A stretch of DNA of 64,000 bases from Psychrosphaera sp. B3R10 (GTDB lineage Bacteria > Pseudomonadota > Gammaproteobacteria > Enterobacterales > Alteromonadaceae): contig NZ_JAHKQH010000044.1 in assembly GCF_018861025.1 (NCBI RefSeq), positions 142,222 through 206,221 of the forward strand. Reading direction: 5' to 3'. The notes beneath the pieces are model-generated. The model was given only the letters and a program-made list of their open reading frames with translations, did not search any database and had not been told where the DNA came from. This document shows, one piece after another, positions 9,729 to 18,942 of the stretch. A program made the translations under genes and the position numbers. Position 1 is the stretch's first letter, and each line of letters begins with the position of its first letter.

Positions 9729-10343
9729 ATGTCTGAAAAAAATTTGAATTTTAAAGATTTACTCAACAAAAAAGATGATAGTCCATCTTTGCCAAGTACA
9801 TTTGCTGATGAGATGCAGGGCGTCAAACCATTCAAGCAAGACAAAATACACTTTGGGAAAGCGCTCAGCAAGCAAAATAGAGCTTTAGCTTCAAACTTTA
9901 AGGAAGAAGATAGAAAGAATATCGATAAGGACGATAAGCTAGCAGCGACCCGCTTTCACTTTTCTGAAGAATACGAACCTTTGATCGATTTCGAGCAGAC
10001 GTTAAGTTTTGTTAAACCGGGACAACCCAGTTACCTAGCAAAACTCATTAGGCGCGGTGAAATTCAACCCGATATCGTGTTAGACCTTCATGGTCACACC
10101 AAAGAAAGCGCTAAACGAGATTTAGCTGACTTGATCACAACATGCAAAACAGAACAATTATTAAGTGCTTGTATCGTTCATGGTGTTGGGGGCGGCGTTC
10201 TAAAACGAAAAATCCCACATTATTTACTGCAACACCCGGATGTTGCCGCATTACATCAAGCACCACTCGAATGGGGCGGCCAAGGCGCAATTGTCATAAT
10301 TATTGATTTAGGCGAGGATTTGCAGTTTTTGTTAAAGCGGTAA
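9729..10343 (+). CDS. smrB: Smr-domain ribosome-rescue endonuclease SmrB
   Basis: A 204-residue Smr-domain protein. In E. coli SmrB cleaves mRNA between collided ribosomes to trigger rescue. The N-terminal third is charged and probably disordered; the C-terminal Smr domain has the hallmarks LDLHGHT (118-124) and HGVGGGVLK (151-159). I chose the ATG at 9729 because the only longer option is a TTG seven codons upstream. It is divergent from prmB across about 80 bases and convergent with sixA, the same arrangement as in E. coli. Confidence 0.92.
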   Translation: MSEKNLNFKDLLNKKDDSPSLPSTFADEMQGVKPFKQDKIHFGKALSKQNRALASNFKEEDRKNIDKDDKLAATRFHFSEEYEPLIDFEQTLSFVKPGQPSYLAKLIRRGEIQPDIVLDLHGHTKESAKRDLADLITTCKTEQLLSACIVHGVGGGVLKRKIPHYLLQHPDVAALHQAPLEWGGQGAIVIIIDLGEDLQFLLKR

Positions 10344-10366
10344 ATCAGTAGACTGGTAAGTTGCAA

Positions 10367-10849
10367 TTACAACATTTGTTCAGGGGCGATCAGCGTTTCT
10401 AACACACCATTCCATTTATCTAGGTTAATTTTAATCTTTGCAACGCCCGCCGTCGCCATTATGGGTGTGTAACCTGTTATTTCGCCGATTAAATAACTCA
10501 CCAAAGGCATATGCGAAACACATAGAATATTTATGTCATCAACGGTGTTTTTATCAATACTAGCCAAAACAAAATCCATTGCGACTTTTGGATCCCCCTC
10601 TGGGATCAAATCCACAATTACGTCTATATCTAACGCATCTGGACCACGTTCAATAATAATATCTTTCGTTTGTTGGGCGCGAATATACGGCGAGGCATAG
10701 ACTTGGTGAAACTGTCCAAGCTGCGTTTTCAACCACAGTGCTGTACGTTTTGCTTCCCAGCGGCCATGTTCTGAGAGCACACGAAGTTGATCTTCGGCTG
10801 CGATTGACTCAGCTTCTCCGTGTCGAACGATATAAAGATAAATTGCCAT
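10367..10849 (-). CDS. sixA: Phosphohistidine phosphatase SixA
   Basis: A 160-residue histidine-phosphatase-superfamily enzyme with the catalytic RHG at residues 9-11 (YIVRHGEAES) and the second histidine in CVSHMPL. In E. coli SixA removes phosphate from histidine-phosphotransfer sites such as that of ArcB and acts on the nitrogen phosphotransferase system. The start is the ATG at 10849; a GTG two codons upstream lies within a perfect inverted repeat (10851-10880). It is convergent with smrB with a 23-base gap. Confidence 0.92.
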   Translation of the reverse strand: MAIYLYIVRHGEAESIAAEDQLRVLSEHGRWEAKRTALWLKTQLGQFHQVYASPYIRAQQTKDIIIERGPDALDIDVIVDLIPEGDPKVAMDFVLASIDKNTVDDINILCVSHMPLVSYLIGEITGYTPIMATAGVAKIKINLDKWNGVLETLIAPEQML

Positions 10850-10850
10850 T

Positions 10851-10880
10851 GTCACTAGTTGTCTTGCCTACACTAGTGAC
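10851..10880. repeat. Perfect 9-bp inverted repeat at the sixA 5' end
   Basis: GTCACTAGT (10851-10859) and ACTAGTGAC (10872-10880) are exact inverted copies separated by 12 bases. The repeat touches the sixA start region and lies in the gap before the M16 protease gene. It could be an operator or a 5' mRNA hairpin limiting sixA translation. Confidence 0.6.
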
Positions 10881-11036
10881 TACTATAATTAATTCACCAA
10901 TTATTGACCATTAATTTATGAAATTAATTGTTTCAGCACGTATCTTATTTATATATCTCGATTTCTTGAAAAAAACAGCTAGGATAAAGAGATACATAAT
11001 GCTGCGGTATTTCGAGAACCAAACGAGATATAAACA

Positions 11037-13739
11037 TTGAATATTAGTCCCAACGACAACAAAAATTATTTGGCTATGACGTTAGATAATGGCCTTCGAA
11101 TTGTTTTAGTTGAACAAGATGACTGCCATAAAAACGCCTGTTCACTGGTCGTGAATACGGGACATTTTGATGATCCCGTTGACCGCCCGGGTTTTGCACA
11201 TTTTGTTGAGCACTTATTGTTTAATGGCAGCAAAAAATACCCAGAAGTGAATGGACTAAGTCATTTTGTTGGGCAACACGGTGGGATGTGTAACGCTTGG
11301 ACTGGCACAGAGCACAGCTGTTTTTATTTTGATGTTCATCCAGAATTTTTTGCCCCTGCTCTCGACCAGTTTGCTAATATGTTTATCGAGCCTTTGTTCA
11401 GTCATGACGCCCTATCGCGTGAGCAAGAAGCTATCCATGAAGAATATAAACTAAAACTGCAAGATGACAGTCGTCGTATCCAACAGGTGCATAAACAAAC
11501 GAGTAATCCTGACCATCCGTTCCATAAATTTTCAGTTGGCAATAAACATACTCTTTCAGATTTACCTGACCGACCTGTCGCCGACGAATTATTTTCATTT
11601 TGGCACCAAAATTATCAAGCTCAATATATGACAGTGTCGATAGTCACTGCAGAACCTATAGAAATGATGCGTGATTTAATTGCGACAACGTTTTCTGCAA
11701 TTAAATCCAATGATCCGAAGTTCGCCAAGCCAAGTATTGAACCACCACTTTATCGCGACCAAGAATTAAATCAATTTATTGGAATCCATCCAGTTAAAGA
11801 GATCCACAAACTTAATGTGACGTTCTCGATGCCTGACATGAATTATATGTACAACACAAAGATGCTGAGTTTTGTGGCGCATATCATTGGTTATGAAGGG
11901 AAAGGGTCGTTATACGAAGCGTTAGACAACAAAGAATATATAAACGCCTTAACTGCTGGGAACGGCATAAGTGGCAATAATTTTAAAGACTTTAATTTGT
12001 CTCTGGAATTAACCGAGTTAGGCGAAGAAAATATTGACGATATTTTAGAGATTACTTTTGCCTACCTAAATTTTTTGAAACAAACAGTGCCCGCAGCCTA
12101 TTTATATGACGAACAACAAGTTTTGACTCAAGTCAGTTTTAACTACCAAGAAGAAATTAAAGCGACCAAACTTGCCAATCAAATTGCCCTCAATATGCAA
12201 CATTATCCAGAAGTAGACTATCTGTCTGGAGATTATCGGATGGACGGCTTTAACATCCAACAATGGCAGGAAATTTTAGGCTACTTAAATGCTGACAACT
12301 TCCGTGTGACGTTAGTAAGTCAGTCAATCCAAACGCAACATAAAGCACCTTGGTACCATACCCCCTATGCCGTCACCGATATTGATTTGGACGTTAGGAA
12401 ACTATTGAATGACACAAGTTGGAGTGATTTTAATTTCCAACTGCCCCCGGAAAACCCTTATTTGGGAGGAGAGATAAAGTTAGAACAACTCGACTTTAAT
12501 AGTCTTACCCCTATTAACATAGAAGACAAATTGGGCTGGAAAACGTGGTTTAAACAAGATGTTAGTTATCGCGTACCAAAGGGCAATATTTACCTCGGCC
12601 TAGACTTACCAAATGGCATCGCTAGCAAACGTAACCAAACAATGATGCGGATGTTTTGTGACTTATTTTTAGACTCGGTATCTGAACAACATTACCAAGC
12701 TGAAATGGCTGGGCTTTATTATAATATCTATGCACATAACGGTGGCATCACAATCTATACGTCAGGCTTGAGTAACCGACAACATGAGCTACTTCTAACG
12801 CTAATTGATACCATGTTGAAACCAAATTTTGTCGAGAGTCGGTTTAAAGAGATTAAACGTCAGTTGATAAAACACTGGAACAATAGTGAGTCGAATCGCC
12901 CCATTAGCCTTTTATTTAGTCATTTAAATTCAACTTTAATCCCTAAAGTGGCCAATAGTTTAGAACTCGCAGAGATTTTAGCTGATGTCAGTTTTGCTGA
13001 ATTCTTAGCGTTCCATAGCACACTATTTAATGCGGTTAATGCAGAGATGCTCATTTATGGTAACTGGAATACTCAACAAGCTTTAAATATTAACGCCTTA
13101 GTGGAACAACGTTTTAGCCATGCCACTAAGGTCAAGGAAAATGTTCGAGCAAATGTAAAACTTGATAGGATTGGTGTAGAAAAACAACGCGTTCCGGTTG
13201 AACACAGTGACAACGCCGCAATTATCTACCTACAGGGCAACAAAACCGTAGACGATAAAACCGACGTCGTTGAAAAAGCATGGTTTATTCTATGTTCACA
13301 AATTTTAGCGCCATATGCATTTAACTATTTACGCACCGAGCAACAATTAGGTTATCTCGCAGGTAGTGGTTATATGCCTTTATGCAATGTCCCAGGACTT
13401 GTTGTCTATGTGCAATCACATGAAGTTGAAAACAGCGAACTTGAACGGCATATCGGCCTTTGTATCGAAGGCTTTATCAAAGAGTTAGATCATTTAGAGT
13501 TAGACGAATTTAACGCTCATAAACAGGCCGTAATTCACCAATATCAAGAACAACCCGCCAATTTAAATCAAAAGTGTCAACAATTATGGGTTAGTGTTGG
13601 CAACAAAGATTATGAGTTTAATCACAAGTCTCGAATAGTAGAAGAACTGCAACTGGCAACTTTAGATGAATTGCAACAATGGGCAAAAACCAATCTATTG
13701 GAGCAGTTCGCCACTGGCTACCAAATATCAACCGAATAA
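11037..13739 (+). CDS. M16 family zinc protease (insulysin/pitrilysin-like)
   Basis: A 900-residue inverzincin. The zinc and catalytic motif HFVEH lies at residues 55-59 (inverted HxxEH), with the distal glutamate in the EEAIHEEYKLK helix about 75 residues later. The rest follows the four-domain insulysin plan, including C-terminal YLRTEQQLGYLAGSGY, a conserved peptide in this family. There is no signal peptide, so a cytosolic peptide-degrading role is likely, unlike periplasmic pitrilysin. A TAA stop at 11031 lies just upstream in frame, so the TTG at 11037 is the only available start near the conserved N-terminus. It is monocistronic. Confidence 0.9.
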   Translation: MNISPNDNKNYLAMTLDNGLRIVLVEQDDCHKNACSLVVNTGHFDDPVDRPGFAHFVEHLLFNGSKKYPEVNGLSHFVGQHGGMCNAWTGTEHSCFYFDVHPEFFAPALDQFANMFIEPLFSHDALSREQEAIHEEYKLKLQDDSRRIQQVHKQTSNPDHPFHKFSVGNKHTLSDLPDRPVADELFSFWHQNYQAQYMTVSIVTAEPIEMMRDLIATTFSAIKSNDPKFAKPSIEPPLYRDQELNQFIGIHPVKEIHKLNVTFSMPDMNYMYNTKMLSFVAHIIGYEGKGSLYEALDNKEYINALTAGNGISGNNFKDFNLSLELTELGEENIDDILEITFAYLNFLKQTVPAAYLYDEQQVLTQVSFNYQEEIKATKLANQIALNMQHYPEVDYLSGDYRMDGFNIQQWQEILGYLNADNFRVTLVSQSIQTQHKAPWYHTPYAVTDIDLDVRKLLNDTSWSDFNFQLPPENPYLGGEIKLEQLDFNSLTPINIEDKLGWKTWFKQDVSYRVPKGNIYLGLDLPNGIASKRNQTMMRMFCDLFLDSVSEQHYQAEMAGLYYNIYAHNGGITIYTSGLSNRQHELLLTLIDTMLKPNFVESRFKEIKRQLIKHWNNSESNRPISLLFSHLNSTLIPKVANSLELAEILADVSFAEFLAFHSTLFNAVNAEMLIYGNWNTQQALNINALVEQRFSHATKVKENVRANVKLDRIGVEKQRVPVEHSDNAAIIYLQGNKTVDDKTDVVEKAWFILCSQILAPYAFNYLRTEQQLGYLAGSGYMPLCNVPGLVVYVQSHEVENSELERHIGLCIEGFIKELDHLELDEFNAHKQAVIHQYQEQPANLNQKCQQLWVSVGNKDYEFNHKSRIVEELQLATLDELQQWAKTNLLEQFATGYQISTE

Positions 13740-13858
13740 AATTCGATCAATTAATCATATATTTAACGATAAAAGCTTGCCAACTCGCATCCAAACTTTG
13801 ACAGTAGCGCAACCATAAGGTAATTTGAATCAGCGTTTAACTAGCTGTAGTCGTCGTT

Positions 13859-16114
13859 GTGCTAAGTCCACTGAAAAAAAATAACAATAAAATTGTGGCT
13901 GTTTCAAGCCTTGTAAGTTTTAACACTTACGCGTTAGAAACCGAATCAATCTCAAATGTAATCGAAAAACTGTTTTCTGATGGAGCAGTCTTGTCGATTT
14001 TTATCCTGTTTGCATTATGCCTTACGGGTTACTTGGTCTACGGTTTATACCGATTCAGACAATATCAAGGTCAAATTACTGAAAGCGAAGAGCGATTGCG
14101 TTTGTCTTTATGGGCAAGTGGCGATGAAATGTGGGATTGGAATATCCACAGGGGCAGCCTTCATAGAACAAATGGCGCAGGTACTTACCCCCTGCCAAAT
14201 ATCGACCCTTCTGATTTTCCGCCAAACAGACCGCATATTCATCCACAAGATGTCGAAAAAGTTGTCGAAAAGCTAAAACTCCACCTCAATGGCGAAGTTA
14301 ATGAGTTTGAATGTGTGTATCGGATCAAAGGCAGCAATGACAAGTGGCGCTGGATCTTAGACAAAGGTAAAGTTGTTTCGTCTAATGCCGCGGGTTACCC
14401 GATTCGTATGACTGGTGCATTTAAAGATATTCACCAAATAAAAAAAACCGAAAGCAATCTAGAGATATTTGCCCGAAGCATTCAAAGCTTGACCGATGGC
14501 GTGGTTATCCTCAACTCTGACTTTAATGTTATCCATATTAACCCTGGTTATACCCAAATCACCAGTTTCAGTTCTAGTGACCTTATTGGTAAAAAGCTTA
14601 ACTTTAACTCCATCAGCCCTTCGCTTATTACCGATATTAAGTCGGCTGTCGATAAAACTGGGAACTGGCAGGGAGACGTCACCGGCCAGGGAAAAGATGG
14701 CAATATGTTTATCGCTTTTGTCACGGTCAACTGTATCCGAAATGATGAAAACGCGATTACAAACTATGTCGCGGTTGTATCCGACACGACTATGCGTAAA
14801 AAAGCGGAAGCCAAACTCATAAAAATGGCGCGCACTGATACGTTAACAGGTCTACCTAATCGAAATGTATTCTTCTCGCGTTTGCAAAAATGCGTAGACA
14901 AACAATTAGAAACCGCAATATTGGTATTTGATGTCGACGATTTCAAAAAAATTAACGACTCTTTAGGTCATGTACTTGGTGATATATTATTGGTGAAGAT
15001 CTCCGAACGGTTAAAGCCACTCACCAACAGTCAATGTATTTTATATCGTCTTGGCGGCGATGAATTTGCTATTACAATGGAAGGTACCAACGACATTCAT
15101 AAAGTGACAATTCTTGCCAAAGAGTTGCTTCGACTTCTTTCAAATCCATTCCGAATCGAACAACATGAATTTGTTGTCGCTGCCAGTATCGGTATTGTCT
15201 TATATCCAGATGATGGTCAACAACCTGAAACCTTGCATCGTAATGCTGACACCGCTATGTATCACGCCAAAGAAAAAGGTAATCGCTACTTATTCTTTAA
15301 TAAAGAGATGAATAAACAAGCTGTTAAACGTTTGCAGGTAGAAAATTTAATTCGTCAGGGATTAAAAGAAGATTACTTCCATGTGTATTACCAACCTAAG
15401 ATGAGTTTCAGCACCGGCAAATTAGTTGGTATGGAAGCTCTGGTGCGCTTTATCTCTCCAAGTGGTACTTTGGTTAGTCCAGGCACATTTATTCCGATCT
15501 CCGAAGAGACAGGGCAAGTTGTCGAGATTGGTGAAGTCGTCCTAAGAAAAGCTTGTGCCGACATGAAACGTTGGATCGATTCAGGCTTGATGTCAGGGCG
15601 TGTCGCGGTCAACTTATCAGCTAGGCAATTTAACCTACCCAATCTAATTCATCGAATTGAATCAATATTGTTAGAAACTGGATTAAGCCCGAACAATCTA
15701 GAGTTGGAGATCACCGAAGGTACGGTAATGGACGATCCGCAACATGCCATTCAAGTTATGCATGAACTTAGAGCTTTAGGAATTCAGTTGGCTATGGACG
15801 ACTTTGGTACCGGCTACTCTTCGTTGTCTTACCTGCGCAAGTTCCCACTTAATACCTTAAAAATTGACAAAGCCTTTGTTGATGATGCAGGTACTAGCGT
15901 CGGCCGAGCAATGATCGATACGATTATCACTATTGCACGAAATCTAAGCTTGTCGACCGTTGCTGAGGGAGTTGAAACGAGTACTCAAGAAAAGCTAATG
16001 GCTGAGATGGGATGTGATGTCCTGCAGGGGTACTTGTACTCTAAACCACTATCTTCAAAAGAATTGGCTCACTTTGCGGCAAATCAACAACCTGTGTTGA
16101 AAAAGGCCCAATAA
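13859..16114 (+). CDS. PAS-GGDEF-EAL signalling protein
   Basis: A 751-residue predicted membrane c-di-GMP enzyme. It has an N-terminal hydrophobic segment (possible signal peptide ending NTYA), a membrane helix at about residues 43-63, a PAS domain with PAC motif (about 75-190), a second PAS (about 200-310), a cyclase domain with GGDEF at 399-403 and a phosphodiesterase domain with EAL at 526-528 plus MDDFGTGYSSLSYL. Both catalytic motifs are intact. The best start is a GTG at 13859 with no clear ribosome-binding site, so the N-terminus is uncertain. It lies alone, 119 bases after the M16 protease gene. Confidence 0.9.
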   Translation: MLSPLKKNNNKIVAVSSLVSFNTYALETESISNVIEKLFSDGAVLSIFILFALCLTGYLVYGLYRFRQYQGQITESEERLRLSLWASGDEMWDWNIHRGSLHRTNGAGTYPLPNIDPSDFPPNRPHIHPQDVEKVVEKLKLHLNGEVNEFECVYRIKGSNDKWRWILDKGKVVSSNAAGYPIRMTGAFKDIHQIKKTESNLEIFARSIQSLTDGVVILNSDFNVIHINPGYTQITSFSSSDLIGKKLNFNSISPSLITDIKSAVDKTGNWQGDVTGQGKDGNMFIAFVTVNCIRNDENAITNYVAVVSDTTMRKKAEAKLIKMARTDTLTGLPNRNVFFSRLQKCVDKQLETAILVFDVDDFKKINDSLGHVLGDILLVKISERLKPLTNSQCILYRLGGDEFAITMEGTNDIHKVTILAKELLRLLSNPFRIEQHEFVVAASIGIVLYPDDGQQPETLHRNADTAMYHAKEKGNRYLFFNKEMNKQAVKRLQVENLIRQGLKEDYFHVYYQPKMSFSTGKLVGMEALVRFISPSGTLVSPGTFIPISEETGQVVEIGEVVLRKACADMKRWIDSGLMSGRVAVNLSARQFNLPNLIHRIESILLETGLSPNNLELEITEGTVMDDPQHAIQVMHELRALGIQLAMDDFGTGYSSLSYLRKFPLNTLKIDKAFVDDAGTSVGRAMIDTIITIARNLSLSTVAEGVETSTQEKLMAEMGCDVLQGYLYSKPLSSKELAHFAANQQPVLKKAQ

Positions 16115-16168
16115 TGGTTCACAAGATATAAACTCGCTTCATCTACCGAGCTTTATTGAGGGTATTCA

Positions 16169-16279
16169 ATGGACCCATTTGAATTTATCAAACAGATGAG
16201 TCCCCCTCCTATTTACGCGTTAGCGTATTCACGCCTTGATCATGCGGTAAATATGAAGGTATCAGGTTTAAAGTCGTAA
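16169..16279 (+). CDS. Possible 36-residue small protein
   Basis: ATG at 16169 is preceded by GAGGG at seven bases' spacing, an unusually good ribosome-binding site for this AT-rich window. The frame runs 36 codons to TAA (MDPFEFIKQMSPPP... ending SGLKS) and overlaps the 3' end of the opposite-strand gene by 12 bases. No membrane segment or known domain is visible. It lies 54 bases after the PAS-GGDEF-EAL gene on the same strand and could be its last cistron. It may also be chance. Confidence 0.3.
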   Translation: MDPFEFIKQMSPPPIYALAYSRLDHAVNMKVSGLKS

Positions 16280-16471
16280 ACTTACGCCGTCAATGCCTTG
16301 TTGCTTGCGTAACAACATTTGCTTTTTAACATTAAACATAGGCCAAACAACTGGACCAAAACACATGCCAGCGACAAACCAACGCTTCTCGCACATGCCA
16401 TTTTTCATCGCTTCAATTGACAAATACACAGAAAAACAAACAACGGCAACCATCATAAGCAAAACAAACAT
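16268..16471 (-). CDS. Small membrane protein, hypothetical
   Basis: A 67-residue product with a strong N-terminal hydrophobic helix (residues 1-22) and a second apolar segment (about 31-46, RWFVAGMCFGPVVWPMF) followed by a basic tail (KKQMLLRKQQ). This is the layout of a small two-helix inner-membrane protein. I do not recognise the family. Its codon use and amino-acid pattern look real, but the Shine-Dalgarno is weak (AAAG). Confidence 0.55.
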   Translation of the reverse strand: MFVLLMMVAVVCFSVYLSIEAMKNGMCEKRWFVAGMCFGPVVWPMFNVKKQMLLRKQQGIDGVSLRL

Positions 16472-16633
16472 CTTTAAAACCCAGTCAATATTTATGAAGT
16501 GATCAATTATATCGCTGAAGTAATTTCAATTCGATAGGGAAACCCCTCGTTTTTAGAGTATTTACTTCTATTACCAAAATATAAAATTTGTAGCTACTGA
16601 AACCAAATGATCAATTTGGCCAATTTTAAGCAT

Positions 16634-16658
16634 AAAAAAAGCCGCATCTGCGGCTTTT
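16634..16658 (-). terminator. Rho-independent terminator
   Basis: AAAAGCCGC (16637-16645) and GCGGCTTTT (16650-16658) form a stem with an ATCT loop. Read on the minus strand the stem is followed by seven Ts. It ends the 109-residue hypothetical gene. Confidence 0.8.
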
Positions 16659-16673
16659 CTTACATGTTTTTCA

Positions 16674-17003
16674 TTATATGTAGCTTTGCTGATGCACTCG
16701 AATAAACAGCGGTGTACCCGCTTTAGAGTAATCAACTTTGTACTCTTTGCCATTTAGACATTGCACAAACATTAATGTTTTTGGTTCACCAAAAACATCA
16801 GGGCTCGATACGTTTACGACTTCAACATAAGCGTCTTTCGCTTCACGTCTATTTCTTGGTACAGGGCCATCATAAGCTTGAACGCCATTTTGCGTTACTT
16901 TTACGTTAGGGTGCTCTATATCATTCTGAATGATAAGATCGACTTTTCTGATCTTATGAATAATGGTATTCCGACCACTTCGAATATATGGGATATCGGA
17001 CAT
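16674..17003 (-). CDS. Hypothetical protein (109 aa)
   Basis: A 109-residue soluble protein without signal peptide or membrane helix, opening MSDIPYIRSGRNTIIHKI and containing a central basic stretch (PRNRREAKDAYVEV) and a C-terminal beta-rich part (LMFVQCLNGKEYKVDYSKAG). GAAGG precedes the ATG at five bases, and a terminator follows the stop by 16 bases, so this is a self-contained expressed gene. I do not recognise the family and assign no function. Confidence 0.65.
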   Translation of the reverse strand: MSDIPYIRSGRNTIIHKIRKVDLIIQNDIEHPNVKVTQNGVQAYDGPVPRNRREAKDAYVEVVNVSSPDVFGEPKTLMFVQCLNGKEYKVDYSKAGTPLFIRVHQQSYI

Positions 17004-17106
17004 AACTACCTTCAGCCTCTAGTTTGCCTTCAAAAACAAACAAAAAATGTTACTTATAATATAACTCTAGCGTTTTGAACTAAATTGATCAAGGACACAC
17101 AGTAAT

Positions 17107-17781
17107 TTATCGATTCATATTTTCATTTTTAGTGTCTTGTATTAATTTCAATGCGTTAGCTTGTGTTCCAGAAATTCCATTACTGTTGATATAAAAATGA
17201 AATCCAAGTAATTCGTTTAGTTTCTCAGAACGATGAACAAACATAGCAATAAGTCCTCGATAAATACGGTTAGCCCCTAATTTACATTCTACAGAATCAA
17301 TAAAATCCTCTGGCACACACTGCCCTGTTGCGCATCCCTTACCGGCTAAAGCCAGCCACAGCGGCCTTTGTTCAATCAGTAATTTTGACGCTAAGCGCAA
17401 TGGAAACGTATCGTAAAATAACTCAGGATCCTTAACCTTAATGCCTATAAAGTCATATTCCTTGCCACCATCGATGCGATCTTGGGCAGGAATACCGACC
17501 CGCTGGATGTTTTCCCACGGAACAAAAACCGTGTTGGCTCGGTGATAAAAAGTTAAGCCATCACCCGCGAGTTTTAATCTATGTCGTGGTTCACTGCGTT
17601 TTAGATAGCCTAATAACAGCATTGCTATCGCAAACCCATACAAAAACATATTGGCAATATACAATTGAGACAAAAAGCCAAAATGCACAACAAAGTTAAT
17701 TGCAGCTAGCCCAAAACCAAATTTAATGAAGGTTTCTGAATTATCGCTGTCTGTTGATTCAATAAAAATAGGTTGGGTCAT
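17107..17781 (-). CDS. Membrane protein, possibly DUF2982
   Basis: A 224-residue protein with a short polar N-terminus, two closely spaced membrane helices (about residues 20-62) and a cytosolic domain of mixed strands beginning PRHRLKLAGDGLTFYHRANTVFVPWENIQRVGIP, which reads like a PH-like fold anchored to the membrane. It resembles the DUF2982 proteins of Vibrio and Shewanella, but I am not certain. It starts seven bases after a tiny CPIC-motif ORF on the same strand, so the two may be co-transcribed. Function unknown. Confidence 0.7.
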   Translation of the reverse strand: MTQPIFIESTDSDNSETFIKFGFGLAAINFVVHFGFLSQLYIANMFLYGFAIAMLLLGYLKRSEPRHRLKLAGDGLTFYHRANTVFVPWENIQRVGIPAQDRIDGGKEYDFIGIKVKDPELFYDTFPLRLASKLLIEQRPLWLALAGKGCATGQCVPEDFIDSVECKLGANRIYRGLIAMFVHRSEKLNELLGFHFYINSNGISGTQANALKLIQDTKNENMNR

Positions 17782-17788
17782 TGCAGTC

Positions 17789-17890
17789 TTAAAAAGGTTT
17801 AAAAATAAAATAGAAGCCCAAACAAATTAAACACCACAAAAGAGCAGCGCGCATCATTCGACAGATTGGACAATTGGTTTGTAACTTCAT
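17789..17890 (-). CDS. Possible 33-residue membrane protein with a CPIC motif
   Basis: A 33-codon frame from ATG 17890 to TAA, beginning MKLQTNCPICRMMRAA and continuing into one hydrophobic helix that ends FKPF. It has four cysteines, two in a CPxC motif typical of redox or metal sites. It is seven bases upstream of the DUF2982-like gene. No clear Shine-Dalgarno is visible, so it is proposed from composition and position only. Confidence 0.35.
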   Translation of the reverse strand: MKLQTNCPICRMMRAALLWCLICLGFYFIFKPF

Positions 17891-17945
17891 ATTGTATTAA
17901 TCTACTTGCAGTTTTTTAACAAAAATCATTTATGGAGCAATGTAT

Positions 17946-18482
17946 ATGTCAAACATTCAATTGGCAACTTTTGGTGGCGGTTGTTTTTGGTGTATCGAAT
18001 CCGCCCTCAATGCAATCCGCGGTGTGCAACAAGCAGTGTCTGGTTACTCAGGCGGTCAAGTAGACAACCCAACTTATCAGCAAATTTGCAGTGGTCAAAC
18101 TGGGCATGCTGAAGTTATCCAAGTGACATTTGACGCTGATATTATTTCATACGATTTATTGCTCGATTTCTTTTTTCAACTTCATGATCCAACGCAACTT
18201 AACCGCCAAGGCAATGATGTTGGAACACAATACAGGTCGATAATCTTGTATCACGACGAAGTTCAGCGCCAAACTGCCATCAACAAAATTAGCGACGTTC
18301 ATGACCACGACATTTGGGATGGTGACATCGTAACTGAAGTTGAACCTATATCCATCTTCTATCCGGCAGAAGAGTATCACCAAGGATATGCCGAGAATAA
18401 TCCGCAACAACCTTACTGTGCTTTGGTCGTAAACCCAAAACTAAACAAGTTTAAACAAAAGTTTAGCGACTTCTTAAAATAA
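17946..18482 (+). CDS. msrA: Peptide-methionine (S)-S-oxide reductase MsrA
   Basis: Repairs oxidised methionine (S-epimer) in proteins, recycled by thioredoxin. The 178-residue product has the catalytic motif GGGCFWC near residue 13, GYSGGQVDNPTYQQICSGQTGHAE, and YHQGYAENNPQQPYC carrying the distal cysteine. The active-site variant here is GCFWC, with an extra cysteine three residues after the nucleophile. Of two in-frame ATGs six bases apart, the second (17946) is correctly spaced from GGAG. No MsrB domain is fused. Confidence 0.95.
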   Translation: MSNIQLATFGGGCFWCIESALNAIRGVQQAVSGYSGGQVDNPTYQQICSGQTGHAEVIQVTFDADIISYDLLLDFFFQLHDPTQLNRQGNDVGTQYRSIILYHDEVQRQTAINKISDVHDHDIWDGDIVTEVEPISIFYPAEEYHQGYAENNPQQPYCALVVNPKLNKFKQKFSDFLK

Positions 18483-18570
18483 AACCTGCTAAGTACAGAT
18501 ACTCAGTTAAATTTAAATTTAATGTGGGGTAACATACAGTCAAATTGTGTTACCTCATTTAAAGAGCTTC

Positions 18571-18942
18571 ATGTCTAAAAGTTACTTTTTTAAAACCGCC
18601 TTTGTTATCGCGTTCATTTATTCAATGTACTTATTTTTTAATCCCCATTTGGATACCGGCATCAAGATCCCTCACATTGATAAAGTGGGTCATTTCATCG
18701 CTTTTTCGGGCTTGTCATTTTTATTTGATTTTGCTTTTACTCTCGCCAAAATCTGGGGAATTGGAGCCGCCTTAGTGTATGGCATTCTAGTTGAGCTTAT
18801 TCAAAGTACACTGCCTAATAGACAAGCATCCCTAGCTGATGTTGTTGCCGACATGTCAGGTTGCCTAGTCTATTATTTTGTCTTTAAACCATATGCTGAA
18901 AAACTCGTAAGTAAATTTTGGAAACCAGCTAATGCCAAATAA
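18571..18942 (+). CDS. VanZ-like family membrane protein
   Basis: A 123-residue protein with about four membrane helices, resembling the VanZ/YoaI-like family: the HIDKVGHFIAFSGLSFLF block, then GILVELIQSTLPNRQASLADVVADMSG, whose acidic and arginine residues are the conserved VanZ-type signature. Function is unknown in gammaproteobacteria. The ATG at 18571 follows AAAGAG; a GTG eight codons upstream is less likely. Its last 11 bases overlap the start of the next gene, so the two are translationally coupled. Confidence 0.82.
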   Translation: MSKSYFFKTAFVIAFIYSMYLFFNPHLDTGIKIPHIDKVGHFIAFSGLSFLFDFAFTLAKIWGIGAALVYGILVELIQSTLPNRQASLADVVADMSGCLVYYFVFKPYAEKLVSKFWKPANAK

